Assembly: GCA_000720805.1 (NCBI GenBank)
Contig: JODI01000026.1
Location: 44,536 to 108,535, forward strand
Direction: 5' to 3'
Source: Streptomyces violaceoruber
GTDB taxonomy: Bacteria > Actinomycetota > Actinomycetes > Streptomycetales > Streptomycetaceae
DNA length: 64,000 bases
Shown: in pieces, positions 1 to 8,046 of the stretch
Layout of the letters: each line of letters begins with the position of its first letter
How positions within the stretch are numbered: position 1 is the first letter of the stretch
Position numbers and translations under genes: made by a program
Notes under the pieces: generated by a model
Database searches by the model: none
What the model was told of the DNA's origin: nothing
What the model saw: the letters and a program-made list of their open reading frames with translations, nothing else

Positions 1-1
1 C

Positions 2-703
2 GACCCGCTCATGACGGTCGCCCAGGCCGACGCGCTGAGCGAGTGGGTGGCGGCCCGGGGCAAGCGCCTCACGGCGGTGTACATCACTCACGCACACGGT
101 GACCACTGGTTCGGACTCGCGAAGATCCTTAAGGAGTTCCCGAGGGCCCGTGCGCTGGCCCTCCCGCATGTGGTGGAACGCATGCAGGCGCAATCGAGCC
201 CGGACTTCGTGAAGTCCTTCTGGAACGCCCGTTTCCCCGGCCAGATCCCCGAGAACATCGTGCCGGCACAGCCCATGGACCAGTCGTTCATCGAGCTTGA
301 GGGGCACCGGCTCGAAGCCGTCCCGCTCGGGCACACGGACACCGACGACACCACGTGTCTGCACGTGCCCTCCCTGCAGCTGGTGGTGGCCGGGGACGCC
401 GTGTACAACAACGTCCACCTGTACCTCGCCGAGTCTTCCCAGAAGGGGAGGCAGGAGTGGCTCGCGGCGCTCGACCGCATCGAAACCCTCGCGCCACGGC
501 TGGTCGTGGCCGGCCACAAGGACCCCCAGGCGCCGGACACGGCCGCCGCCATCGAGGAAACACGGGCCTACATACACGACTTCGCGCGCCTGGAGCAGGA
601 CGCGACCTCAGCCCTGGAGCTCTACGAGGCGATGCTCAAGATCCACCCCGACCGGATCAACCGCGGGGCGTTGTGGGGGTCGGCGCGGTTCGCTCTGGGA
701 TGA
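2..703 (+). CDS. MBL-fold metallo-hydrolase, 5' end outside window
   Basis: A metallo-beta-lactamase-fold hydrolase. The zinc motif HAHGDH is followed by a Gly-His-Thr-Asp stretch, the bridging Asp in VAGDAVY and the last His in VAGHKDP, so the whole metal site is present. The reading frame is open to the left edge; the first in-frame ATG, at 11, lies in a DPLMTVAQADAL stretch that looks internal, so the N-terminus is probably missing. The substrate cannot be told from sequence; related actinobacterial proteins are often called cyclase- or glyoxalase II-like. It converges on the MFS gene across a 22-bp hairpin. Confidence 0.85.
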   Translation, partial: DPLMTVAQADALSEWVAARGKRLTAVYITHAHGDHWFGLAKILKEFPRARALALPHVVERMQAQSSPDFVKSFWNARFPGQIPENIVPAQPMDQSFIELEGHRLEAVPLGHTDTDDTTCLHVPSLQLVVAGDAVYNNVHLYLAESSQKGRQEWLAALDRIETLAPRLVVAGHKDPQAPDTAAAIEETRAYIHDFARLEQDATSALELYEAMLKIHPDRINRGALWGSARFALG

Positions 704-881
704 CCGGCGGATGCGCGTGAGGAGCACTGAACGCCGGGGACTGCTCCGGCAGTGCTGACGGGGCCCTGAAGAGCCCGGCCCGCCGCGGGCCAAGTCTTCG
801 GCGCGTCCGCGCCGTGCACACCGGCGGACGGCACGAGCGCCGTACCGCTGCGCGGAGACGATGCCGTGAGGAGCTCGTGCG

Positions 882-930
882 ACGGCGTGGCCGGAGCGAA
901 CCGCTCGGCGGTTCGCTCCGGCCACGCCGT
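882..930. terminator. Exceptionally long perfect hairpin between convergent genes
   Basis: Bases 882-903 and 909-930 are exact inverted complements (22 bp, no mismatch) around the loop CTCGG. It lies in the roughly 300-bp gap between the convergent metallo-hydrolase and MFS genes, where nothing else is seen. A bidirectional terminator is the simplest reading. No T-tract follows, which is common in Streptomyces. Confidence 0.75.
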
Positions 931-1002
931 GGTCCTGGGCTCGTGGCGTGGTGGTGCCAGATGCCGGCCTGGCGAGAGGACGCCGTCAGCCGGCGGTACT
1001 CG

Positions 1003-2262
1003 TCAGTCCAGAGCGACGGCCCGGACCTCTTCGGGGCTGACCGTGAGGAGCGTCTCCTGCGCCGTCGCACGACGCGCTGACAGGGCCATGAATCCGAGAG
1101 CGAGAACGCAGGCGACCGCGCTCGCGACGGTTCCCAGGGCCGCGGAACTGCGGACGCCGACAGCATTGACCGCGACGCCGCTCAGCAGCGAACCGCTGGC
1201 GACGGCCACCTGCACCACGGCCGTGAAGGTCGCGTTGACGGCTTCGGTGGAGAACCTGTCCTGCCCGTAGGTGTAGAGCCAGTGCTGCAGCGCCACCGGC
1301 GCGTTGCCCCACGCCAGCCCCCACAGGGCGAGCCCCACGCAGACGGACGCCGTCACCGTGCCGCCCGCGCTCAGTGCCAGCAGGCCGCCGGCACCGAAGA
1401 CGAGAGTGGCGATCACGGTGCCACGGATGCTGCGCCCCAGGAGCGCGCCGCCGCCGAAGTTGCCGACGATGGTCAGCGCGCCGTACCCCAGCAGCAGACC
1501 GCTGGCCAGTCCGGCGGCGAGGCCGGTGACGTCGTGCAGGTAGGGCACGACGAAGGTGTAGGCGCTGAACTGGGCGAACACGACGAGGAAGACGACGGCG
1601 AGGATGACGTTCGCGGGCACCGAGCGCAGGAGCGGACGGAAATGCGCCATCGTCACGCGGTCCGCGGTCGGTATCTTCGGGATCGCCAGCGCCTGGACGA
1701 GGGCGGCGATGACCGCGACCGCGGCGGCTGCGAGAAACGTCGTCCGCCAGCTGGTGTGGGTGGCGATGAGGCTGCTGCTGGGCACACTGACCACGGATCC
1801 CACCGCGATGGCGCCGAAGACGACCGACGACGCGGTGTGCACGATCCGCGCGGGGACGAGCCGGGCCGCGGCGGAGACGGACGTGGCCCAGACACCGCCG
1901 ATGCTGATGCCGAGGATCAGCCGGGAGACCAGCATCATCGTGAAGCCGGTCGTCGCGGCGGACAGGACGCACGACACGGCGATCAGTGCCGTGAGCCCGA
2001 TGATGGCCAGTCGTCGGTCGAGGCGTCGCATGAGGACGGTCGCGGCGGGTGCGGCGAGAGCGCCGGAGAGGGCGGGCAGGGTCACGAGCAGGCCGGCGGT
2101 GCCTTCGGTGACCCCCAGTCCCTCGCTGATCTGGGGCAGCGCGCCGACCGGAACGAACTCCGAGACGACCACGGCGAAGGAGCCCAGGGCGATGGCCACC
2201 ACCGGTACCAGCGGATGCCTGGAGCGCGGACGGGCGTGGGTGGCGGAGGGCGGTGAGGACAT
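1003..2262 (-). CDS. MFS transporter, DHA1-like drug efflux
   Basis: A 419-residue major facilitator with about twelve hydrophobic segments. The loop after TM2 (MRRLDRRLAI) is a degenerate motif A. The N-terminal FVPVGALPQISEGLGV region is typical of DHA1 drug or sugar efflux proteins. It starts at ATG 2262 and is the downstream member of a minus-strand pair with the TetR gene 2375-2944. A dyad matching the one before the TetR gene lies in front of it, so regulator and pump are probably controlled together. The exported compound is unknown. Confidence 0.88.
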   Translation of the reverse strand: MSSPPSATHARPRSRHPLVPVVAIALGSFAVVVSEFVPVGALPQISEGLGVTEGTAGLLVTLPALSGALAAPAATVLMRRLDRRLAIIGLTALIAVSCVLSAATTGFTMMLVSRLILGISIGGVWATSVSAAARLVPARIVHTASSVVFGAIAVGSVVSVPSSSLIATHTSWRTTFLAAAAVAVIAALVQALAIPKIPTADRVTMAHFRPLLRSVPANVILAVVFLVVFAQFSAYTFVVPYLHDVTGLAAGLASGLLLGYGALTIVGNFGGGALLGRSIRGTVIATLVFGAGGLLALSAGGTVTASVCVGLALWGLAWGNAPVALQHWLYTYGQDRFSTEAVNATFTAVVQVAVASGSLLSGVAVNAVGVRSSAALGTVASAVACVLALGFMALSARRATAQETLLTVSPEEVRAVALD

Positions 2263-2287
2263 GACGGTGTTGCCTTTCTCGGGGAAA

Positions 2288-2309
2288 CGGTCTTTTGAGA
2301 CCGATCAGT
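2288..2309. promoter_or_regulatory. Operator-like dyads upstream of the MFS gene
   Basis: CGGTCT (2288-2293) and AGACCG (2298-2303) form an inverted repeat, overlapping ACCGATCAGT (2300-2309). The latter differs by one base from the perfect palindrome ACCGATCGGT before the TetR gene at 2979-2988. The flanks also agree (GAGACCGATC then GTGC). Likely binding site of the TetR protein encoded between them. Confidence 0.6.
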
Positions 2310-2374
2310 GCGGAATGAGGGTGTGCGAAAGACGCGACGGACGGGAGTGAGGTGGGCCGGTGGAAGGCGCTGGG

Positions 2375-2944
2375 TCAGCGCATGGGCGACAGCAGATCGT
2401 CCGCGGCCGCGTCGAGCTCCGGCTCCGACGACCCCAGACGCGCCTGCACGCGCAGGCCGAGCCAGCCGTTGTGGACCGCCTGTGCGGCCCGGTCGAGCTG
2501 CTGCGGCCGGGCGGTCGCCCACCGCTCCTCCTGGCGCAGGAGCCAGGCGATCCGCTCGGCGGAACGAGTGAAGTACCCGCAGACGGCGGCGTGCACGTCC
2601 GGGTCGTCCGGTCGCTCCGTCGCCGCGTTCACCGCGAAGCAGCCCGCCGGACAGCCGGGCAGGGCCACGTGCGACCGCAGCAGTGCGCGTACGCCGACGA
2701 GTCCTTTGCCCGGTGCGGCCTCGACCGCCTGCGCGTGGGACTCCTCCGCGTGCTCGATGTAGGTCGTGAGCGTGCGCAGGTAGAGGTCGTGCTTGCTGCC
2801 GAAGGTGTCGTACAGGCTGCGCTTGCCGATTCCCATGGCAGCCGCCAGGGCGTCGGTGGAGGTGCGCTCGTAACCGTTCCGCCAGAACTCGAACAGTGCC
2901 TTCCGCAGTGCGTAAGCCGGTTCGAAGCTTTTGGTCCGTGCCAT
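2375..2944 (-). CDS. TetR/AcrR-family repressor
   Basis: A 189-residue TetR-type regulator. The N-terminal helix-turn-helix reads TDALAAAMGIGKRSLYDTFGSK, typical of the family, followed by a divergent ligand-binding helical domain. An earlier in-frame start (3073) would overlap the neighbouring oxidoreductase; ATG 2944 gives the family-typical MARTKSFEPA start. The MFS gene follows 112 bp downstream on the same strand. Matching dyads before each gene suggest autoregulation plus control of the pump. Confidence 0.88.
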   Translation of the reverse strand: MARTKSFEPAYALRKALFEFWRNGYERTSTDALAAAMGIGKRSLYDTFGSKHDLYLRTLTTYIEHAEESHAQAVEAAPGKGLVGVRALLRSHVALPGCPAGCFAVNAATERPDDPDVHAAVCGYFTRSAERIAWLLRQEERWATARPQQLDRAAQAVHNGWLGLRVQARLGSSEPELDAAADDLLSPMR

Positions 2945-2978
2945 GAGAGCCCTCCTGACGAGAACAGTAGGTAATGAG

Positions 2979-2988
2979 ACCGATCGGT
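2979..2988. promoter_or_regulatory. Perfect palindromic operator candidate upstream of TetR gene
   Basis: ACCGATCGGT is a perfect 10-bp palindrome, 34 bp upstream of the TetR start, in an AT-richer patch (GGTAATGAGACC...AATATG). Its near-copy sits before the MFS gene. Candidate autoregulatory operator. Confidence 0.6.
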
Positions 2989-3066
2989 GCAATATGTGGC
3001 GGGGAGACGGTCGCCACACTTCGCCGCCGGCCCGGCCGGCATGGGGCCGCTCCCGCCGCACCGCGG

Positions 3067-4071
3067 TCACCACTCGATGGCGACCTTGCCCAGGTGTGCA
3101 CCGGAGGTGAAGTAGCGCAGCGCTTCACTCAGCTCCTCCAGGGGGAAGGTCCGGTCGATCGCGGGCCGCAGTCCGGAGTCCTCGACCGCGCGGACCAGGT
3201 CGCGCTGCTGCTCGTGGTTGCCGACGAGGACGCCGTTCAGCCGGATCTGCTTCATGTTGATGGCGCCGGTCGGGATGTCTCCGGACAGCCCGGTCAGGAC
3301 GCCGATCACGCTGATGCGGCCACCGACGCGGACCGCCTGGATGGACTGGGGCAGGGTCGACGGACCGCCCACGTCCAGTACGAGATCCGCACCGCTGCCG
3401 TCCGTCAGTTCGCGGACCCGGTCCCCCCACTCGGGCTGGGACCGGTAGTTGACGACGTGGTCTGCTCCGAGCGCCTTTGCGCGGTCGAGCTTCTCGTCGG
3501 AGGAGGAGGTGACGATCGCGGTGGCACCGGAGAGCTTCGCGAGTTGCAGGGCGAAGACGGAGACACCGCCGGTGCCCTGGAGCACGACCGTGTCACCGGG
3601 CCTGATGCCGCCGTTCTCGTGCAGGGCGGCCCATGCCGTGAGCCCGGCCACGGTCAGGGTGGCGGCTTCGGTGTGGGAGTAGCCGCGCGGGGCCCGCTCG
3701 AACTGGACGGCGGGCGCGACGACGATCTCACGCGCGTAGCCCGGCACACCTATGCCGGGCGTGGTGCCGAAGTGGTCGATCACCGGCCTGCCCGCCCGCC
3801 ATCCGGGGAAGAAGCGTGCGAAGACCGCGTCGCCGACGGCCAGTTCGGTGACCCCTTCGCCCACGGCCTCGACCACTCCCGCTCCGTCCGCGAGGGGGAC
3901 GTGGCCGACCGGAGTGTCCGTGCTGCCCATGACGATGGTGTCGTGATAGTTCAGGGCGCTTGCGTGGACGCGTACCCGCACCTCACTTGGTCCGGGGCGG
4001 CCCGGATCCGGGAGGTCGGTGATCTCCAGGACGTCCTTTTGCCCGGGATGCCTGACGATGACGGCCTTCAT
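3067..4071 (-). CDS. Zinc-independent MDR-type NAD(P)-dependent oxidoreductase (quinone reductase/ADH-like)
   Basis: A 334-residue medium-chain dehydrogenase/reductase. It has the N-terminal GroES-like fold (MKAVIVRHPG), the nucleotide-binding LQGTGGVSVFALQLAK segment and the GADHVVNYR strand. The structural-zinc Cys cluster and the GHE catalytic-zinc motif of classical alcohol dehydrogenases are absent, so a quinone-oxidoreductase-like activity is likely. ATG 4071 is preferred over the upstream 4089 start because AGGAG lies about 9 nt before it. The TetR gene 4220-4846 is directly upstream on the same strand, separated by an AT-rich inverted repeat. Confidence 0.88.
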   Translation of the reverse strand: MKAVIVRHPGQKDVLEITDLPDPGRPGPSEVRVRVHASALNYHDTIVMGSTDTPVGHVPLADGAGVVEAVGEGVTELAVGDAVFARFFPGWRAGRPVIDHFGTTPGIGVPGYAREIVVAPAVQFERAPRGYSHTEAATLTVAGLTAWAALHENGGIRPGDTVVLQGTGGVSVFALQLAKLSGATAIVTSSSDEKLDRAKALGADHVVNYRSQPEWGDRVRELTDGSGADLVLDVGGPSTLPQSIQAVRVGGRISVIGVLTGLSGDIPTGAINMKQIRLNGVLVGNHEQQRDLVRAVEDSGLRPAIDRTFPLEELSEALRYFTSGAHLGKVAIEW

Positions 4072-4142
4072 GGTGCTTCTCCTTCGCATGGCGACAGGTG
4101 GGCCGCCGGAGCGCGTGGCGCTGGCACGCCCGACGGCCGAGA

Positions 4143-4170
4143 AAAATAGATTACATACAAAATCTATTTT
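4143..4170. promoter_or_regulatory. AT-rich 10-bp inverted repeat upstream of oxidoreductase
   Basis: AAAATAGATT (4143-4152) and AATCTATTTT (4161-4170) are exact inverted complements around ACATACAA. This AT island is striking in such GC-rich DNA. It lies between the TetR stop and the oxidoreductase start, so it is probably the TetR operator overlapping the oxidoreductase promoter; a terminator is the alternative. Confidence 0.65.
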
Positions 4171-4219
4171 GGATGTGAGGGGACTGGGGTTCGGACTGCG
4201 GTGCGGTCGGTGGGGAGCG

Positions 4220-4846
4220 TCAGTGGTCCGGCGTCGCGACTGCCGTGCGAGCCGCGGTCAACAGGCGCTCCGACAGGGGGGATCCGGCCGTCGCGCGGGC
4301 CAGTACCAGCGCTCCGACCATGGTGCAGAGCGTCGTGAGGGCGTCGTCGGACACCGACGAGTCGTCGGCCTCGTCCGCGTGCGCGTGTGCCGCGGTGTCC
4401 GGCGTGTCCGGCGCCGCACCTGCGAGCCAGCCGGCCAGTTCGCGGACTCCGTGGACGTACCGCTCCTTGGCCGGTGAGCCCGGCGGCTGCCGGGCGACGT
4501 CCGCGCCGAGGGCGGAGGCGGGGCACCCGGTTGCCGCGCCGTCGCGGTGCTCGGGTGAGAGGTAGTGGTCGATCAGCGCCTCACGGGCCGCGGCGCGGTC
4601 GCCGTCGCTCGCCGCCTCGAACCCGGCCAGGAGCGCCCGCAGTTCCTCGAAGGCGCGCTCCGTGGCCTCGCCCTGGAGAGCGTCCTTGGAGCGGAACTGC
4701 CGGTAGAAACCGCCGGGCGTCAGGCCCACCGCGCCGGTCAGCTCCGCGAGGCTGACCTCGAAGCCCTGTTCCCGGAACATCCTCGAAGCGGTGGCGACGA
4801 TCTGCTCCCGGTGCTCGGCCGCCTGTGCGCGTGATGCCCGGCCCAT
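4220..4846 (-). CDS. TetR-family regulator (NemR/AcuR-like)
   Basis: A 208-residue regulator with a TetR helix-turn-helix (SLAELTGAVGLTPGGFYRQFRSKD) and a C-terminal domain of the NemR/AcuR type that contains a Cys (DGAATGCPASALGADVAR). In that family electrophile or acrylate sensing is known, but that is only an analogy here. ATG 4846 is chosen over 4864 because AAGGGG lies about 8 nt upstream. It precedes the oxidoreductase on the same strand and diverges from the flavin-reductase operon, so it may control both through the dyads at 4143-4170 and 4914-4946. Confidence 0.85.
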   Translation of the reverse strand: MGRASRAQAAEHREQIVATASRMFREQGFEVSLAELTGAVGLTPGGFYRQFRSKDALQGEATERAFEELRALLAGFEAASDGDRAAAREALIDHYLSPEHRDGAATGCPASALGADVARQPPGSPAKERYVHGVRELAGWLAGAAPDTPDTAAHAHADEADDSSVSDDALTTLCTMVGALVLARATAGSPLSERLLTAARTAVATPDH

Positions 4847-4913
4847 GGTGCCACCCCTTCCCATCGCGTCGGCCTTCGATCCTACGGCCGACGCATCGGT
4901 CGCCCAGCCTTGC

Positions 4914-4946
4914 GTGAAATAGGCATAGCCAATACAGTTATTTCAC
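4914..4946. promoter_or_regulatory. Divergent intergenic dyad GTGAAATA-N17-TATTTCAC
   Basis: GTGAAATA (4914-4921) and TATTTCAC (4939-4946) are exact inverted complements 17 bp apart, between the divergent TetR and flavin-reductase genes. A closely similar element with the same 17-bp spacer occurs at 16848-16878 before the malic-enzyme gene. Candidate operator; the cognate regulator is unknown. Confidence 0.55.
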
Positions 4947-5104
4947 TCTGTGGGTGACGGCGACGTTCCCCGTCGGCCCCCCGCTGCGGCGTCGGCAGAC
5001 GCAACGGCTGCCGCACCGCGCGGGCCGAGGACGCGGACCACGTACATCCCGGAGATTCCGCCGGCAGTCAGGACCGCGCGGGAATCAGCGTGAAAGGTGC
5101 ACAG

Positions 5105-5833
5105 ATGTTCGTCGATGCCGCAGATCTGGACGCCAAGTCGGCCTACAAACTCCTCATCGGGGGGATCATTCCTCGCGCGATCGCCTGGGTGAGCACGGAG
5201 TCCGTCGACGGTGTGGGAAACCTCGCACCGGTGTCCTTCTTCACGGCCGTGGGCCGCAAGCCACCCATGCTGTCGATCTCCCTGCAGCCCCGGGCGGACG
5301 GCGTCACGCTCAAGGACACGTTCATCAACATCCGCGACACGGGTGAGTTCGTGGTCAACACGGCGACGCTTCCCCTCGCCGGCCACCTGCACCGTTCGGC
5401 TTTCGAGTTCGAGAGCGACGTCGACGAGTTCAGTGCGCTGGAGCTGGAGACCGAGGCCTCGCAGGTGGTACGTCCACGCCGGGTGAAGGACACGCCCATC
5501 GCCTTCGAATGCCGACTGCGGCGCATCCTGCCCGTCGAGGGCAGCCTCGACCATGTGGTGTGGGGCGAAGTGGTGCGTTTCTACGTCCGGGACGACCTCT
5601 ACCTGCCGGGCGGGCGCATCGACACGGCCGCCATTCCGTCCGTCGGCCGCCTGGCGGCGGAGTACACGCTGGTGAACACCGTCTTCACCACACCACTCGA
5701 CGACGACCTCGTCGCCCGGCATGCGCAGACCCGCATGCACCGTCTCGACGACCACGCCTCCAACTGGTCGCCCATCGACACCGACGCGTGGTCTGCGTCC
5801 GGCTCCACCATCACCGAAGGGCCCAAGGCATGA
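5105..5833 (+). CDS. Flavin reductase-domain protein (FMN-binding split barrel)
   Basis: A 242-residue protein of the flavin-reductase-like (DIM6/NTAB) family. The N-terminus has the characteristic LIGGIIPRAIAWVST and LAPVSFFTAVGRKPPMLSIS segments that form the FMN pocket, and the later VVWGEVVRFYV strand is also typical. Start 5105 (ATG) follows AAAGGTG by about 7 nt; a GTG at 5090 would add five residues. It is the first gene of a plus-strand operon, overlaps the next gene by four bases (ATGA), and may supply reduced flavin to a monooxygenase not present here. Confidence 0.85.
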   Translation: MFVDAADLDAKSAYKLLIGGIIPRAIAWVSTESVDGVGNLAPVSFFTAVGRKPPMLSISLQPRADGVTLKDTFINIRDTGEFVVNTATLPLAGHLHRSAFEFESDVDEFSALELETEASQVVRPRRVKDTPIAFECRLRRILPVEGSLDHVVWGEVVRFYVRDDLYLPGGRIDTAAIPSVGRLAAEYTLVNTVFTTPLDDDLVARHAQTRMHRLDDHASNWSPIDTDAWSASGSTITEGPKA

Positions 5834-7056
5834 CCCAGACAGCGGGTTTGACGAGAACGGAGCGGGTGGCGGACACCGACATCCGGTTCAGGCGGCGGGG
5901 CACAGGAGACACGGCTCTCGTGTTCGTCCACGGCTTCCTGGACGACCAGTACGTCTGGGACGGGGTGATCGACGCCCTGACCGTCCCGGACTTCGAGTAC
6001 GTCCAGCTCGACCTGGCCGGCAGCGGCGACCGCACCGAGTCCGGCGGACCGTTCGACCTGGCCCGCTTCGCGAACGATGTCGGCGCCGTCGTGGAGGCGC
6101 TGGACAAGCCGTTCGTCCTCGTGGGCCAGAGCATGGGAACCCTCGTCGCCGAACTGGTCGCGGCGGGCCCCTCCTCCCGTGCGCTCGGCCTGGTGCTGCT
6201 CTCGCCCGTACCGCTGGCCGGTGTCGGCCTTCTGGCCGAGGCGGCCGAGCAGTTCCGCTCACTGGGCGGCGACGCCGACAGCCAGCGCGCGGTGCGCCGG
6301 CAGCTGTCCGTCGATCTGCCGGAGGCGGAACTCGACCGGCTGGTCGTGACCGGCACCCGTATCCCCAGATCCGTGGTCCGCGATCTGGTTGGCTGCTGGA
6401 ACGACGGAGACCCGCGCGGGCAGAGACCGAGTGAGTATCAGGGGCCGGTCCTGGTGGGCCGCGGCGCCGCCGACGGCTTCGTCACCGACGCGCTGGTGAA
6501 AGCCCACGTGCTGCCCCGGTTCCGGTCACCGGAGTCCTTCGCGGTCCAGGGCGCGGGCCACTGGGCCCACGTGGAGACGCCCGCAGAGGTCGCCGCCCGA
6601 ATCGAGGCATTCGTCACCGGCCTTCCCACAGCGGCCGGCAGCACGCCGCAGGCGCCCGGCCGGGGCTGGCGGGACGCCTTCGCCAGCAGGACCGACGCCG
6701 CCTTCGCCGCCGCGTTCGCTGAGGGCATCGTCCTGGAGGCGAGCGTGCTGGCCATCCCCGTCCAAGGACGCGGCCAGGTCAAGGCCACGATGAGCGCGGC
6801 GAGCCGGATCTACGAGTCCCTGGAGTTCGTCCGGGAGACCACCGAGGGCCCGCGCACGTACCTCGAGTGGGAGGCGACCGCCTTCGGCGGTCACGAGATC
6901 TTCGGCGTCACGGTCCTCACCAAGGACGACGCGGACCGCATCGCCCACGTGGCCATCCACCACCGGCCCCTGGAGGCGGCCTTGAGGTTCTCCGCCGAAC
7001 TGGGCGAGCGCCTCGCCGGCACCGTCGACCTCGGCCACTTCTACCACGCCCACTGA
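5830..7056 (+). CDS. Alpha/beta hydrolase fused to a SnoaL-like domain
   Basis: A 408-residue two-domain protein. Residues about 25-275 are an alpha/beta hydrolase: oxyanion segment VFVHGFLDDQYVWD, nucleophile elbow GQSMGT, and a late GAGHWAHVE bearing the catalytic His. Residues about 280-405 (from GWRDAFASRTDAAF to HVAIHHRPLEAAL) resemble a SnoaL/NTF2-like domain. The fusion is unusual and could couple ester or C-C hydrolysis to a binding or isomerase step (inference). ATG 5830 overlaps the flavin-reductase stop, implying translational coupling. Confidence 0.85.
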   Translation: MTQTAGLTRTERVADTDIRFRRRGTGDTALVFVHGFLDDQYVWDGVIDALTVPDFEYVQLDLAGSGDRTESGGPFDLARFANDVGAVVEALDKPFVLVGQSMGTLVAELVAAGPSSRALGLVLLSPVPLAGVGLLAEAAEQFRSLGGDADSQRAVRRQLSVDLPEAELDRLVVTGTRIPRSVVRDLVGCWNDGDPRGQRPSEYQGPVLVGRGAADGFVTDALVKAHVLPRFRSPESFAVQGAGHWAHVETPAEVAARIEAFVTGLPTAAGSTPQAPGRGWRDAFASRTDAAFAAAFAEGIVLEASVLAIPVQGRGQVKATMSAASRIYESLEFVRETTEGPRTYLEWEATAFGGHEIFGVTVLTKDDADRIAHVAIHHRPLEAALRFSAELGERLAGTVDLGHFYHAH

Positions 7057-7082
7057 CGACCCTCGGAACGGAAAGTACGCTC

Positions 7083-7973
7083 ATGGCCACACGCGAAGAC
7101 GTGGAGTTCGAGGCAGAGCCCGGACTGACCCTGCGCGGATGGATCTACCTGCCCGACTCACCGGGCCCCCATCCGGCGATCACGATGGCGCACGGCTTCG
7201 CCGGGGTCAAGGAACAGCGCCTGGCGCAGTTCGCCGAGGTGTTCGCGCAGGCCGGGTTCGCCGTCCTGGTCCACGACCACCGCAACTTCGGCGCCAGCGA
7301 CGGCACCCCGCGCCACGACATCGACCCCTGGCAGCAGATCAAGGACTGGCGCCGGGCCGTCTCCTACCTGGAGAGCCGCCCGGAGGTCGACCCGCAGCGC
7401 ATCGGCGTGTGGGGCACCAGTTACTCCGGCGGCCATGCCCTGGTCCTGGGCGCCACCGACCGGCGCCTGCGCTGCGTGGTCGCTCAGGTGCCCACCATCA
7501 GCGGATACGAGCAGGGGCTGCGCCGGGTGGCTCCGGACGCCGTCGCGCAGCTGAACGAGGTCTTCGCCGCAGACGAACGCGCCCAGTTCCGCGGCGAGGA
7601 ACCCCGCACCCAGGCGATCGTCAGCTCCGACCCGTCGGTGCCGGCCTCCTACCGGGCCCCCGACGCCGTCGACTTCTACCTGAGCACGGCCCCCGACGGC
7701 TGGGAGAACAAGATCACTCTCCGGTCCAACGCGGCGGCTCGCATGTACGAGCCCGGGGCGTGGATCTCCCGGATCTCGCCGACGCCACTGCTGCTGATCG
7801 TCGCGAAGAACGACCCGATCACTCTCACGGATCTGATGCTCTCCGCCTACGAGCGCGCCCTCGAACCCAAGCGACTGCAGCTCGTCGACGGCGGCCACTT
7901 CGCGTCCTACCTCTCCCAATTCCCCACGACGAGCACCGCCGCCCGCGACTGGTTCACCCTTCACCTGGGCTGA
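7083..7973 (+). CDS. Alpha/beta hydrolase (dienelactone hydrolase/esterase-like)
   Basis: A 296-residue alpha/beta hydrolase with MAHGFAGVKEQRL (oxyanion loop), the nucleophile elbow GTSYSG, an Asp in VAKNDPITL and a His in DGGHFASYL. The GFAGVKE and RNFGASDG motifs are typical of hydrolases annotated as acetyl-xylan-esterase-like or dienelactone-hydrolase-like. ATG 7083 lies 26 bp after the previous stop. Its place between a hydrolase fusion and an enoyl-CoA hydratase suggests a catabolic operon. Confidence 0.87.
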   Translation: MATREDVEFEAEPGLTLRGWIYLPDSPGPHPAITMAHGFAGVKEQRLAQFAEVFAQAGFAVLVHDHRNFGASDGTPRHDIDPWQQIKDWRRAVSYLESRPEVDPQRIGVWGTSYSGGHALVLGATDRRLRCVVAQVPTISGYEQGLRRVAPDAVAQLNEVFAADERAQFRGEEPRTQAIVSSDPSVPASYRAPDAVDFYLSTAPDGWENKITLRSNAAARMYEPGAWISRISPTPLLLIVAKNDPITLTDLMLSAYERALEPKRLQLVDGGHFASYLSQFPTTSTAARDWFTLHLG

Positions 7974-8046
7974 CACGCGGGCCGCTTCCGCATCCCCTCC
8001 GCACGCCCGGCCGCCGACAGCCGGCTCATTCCCCGAGAAGGACCTC

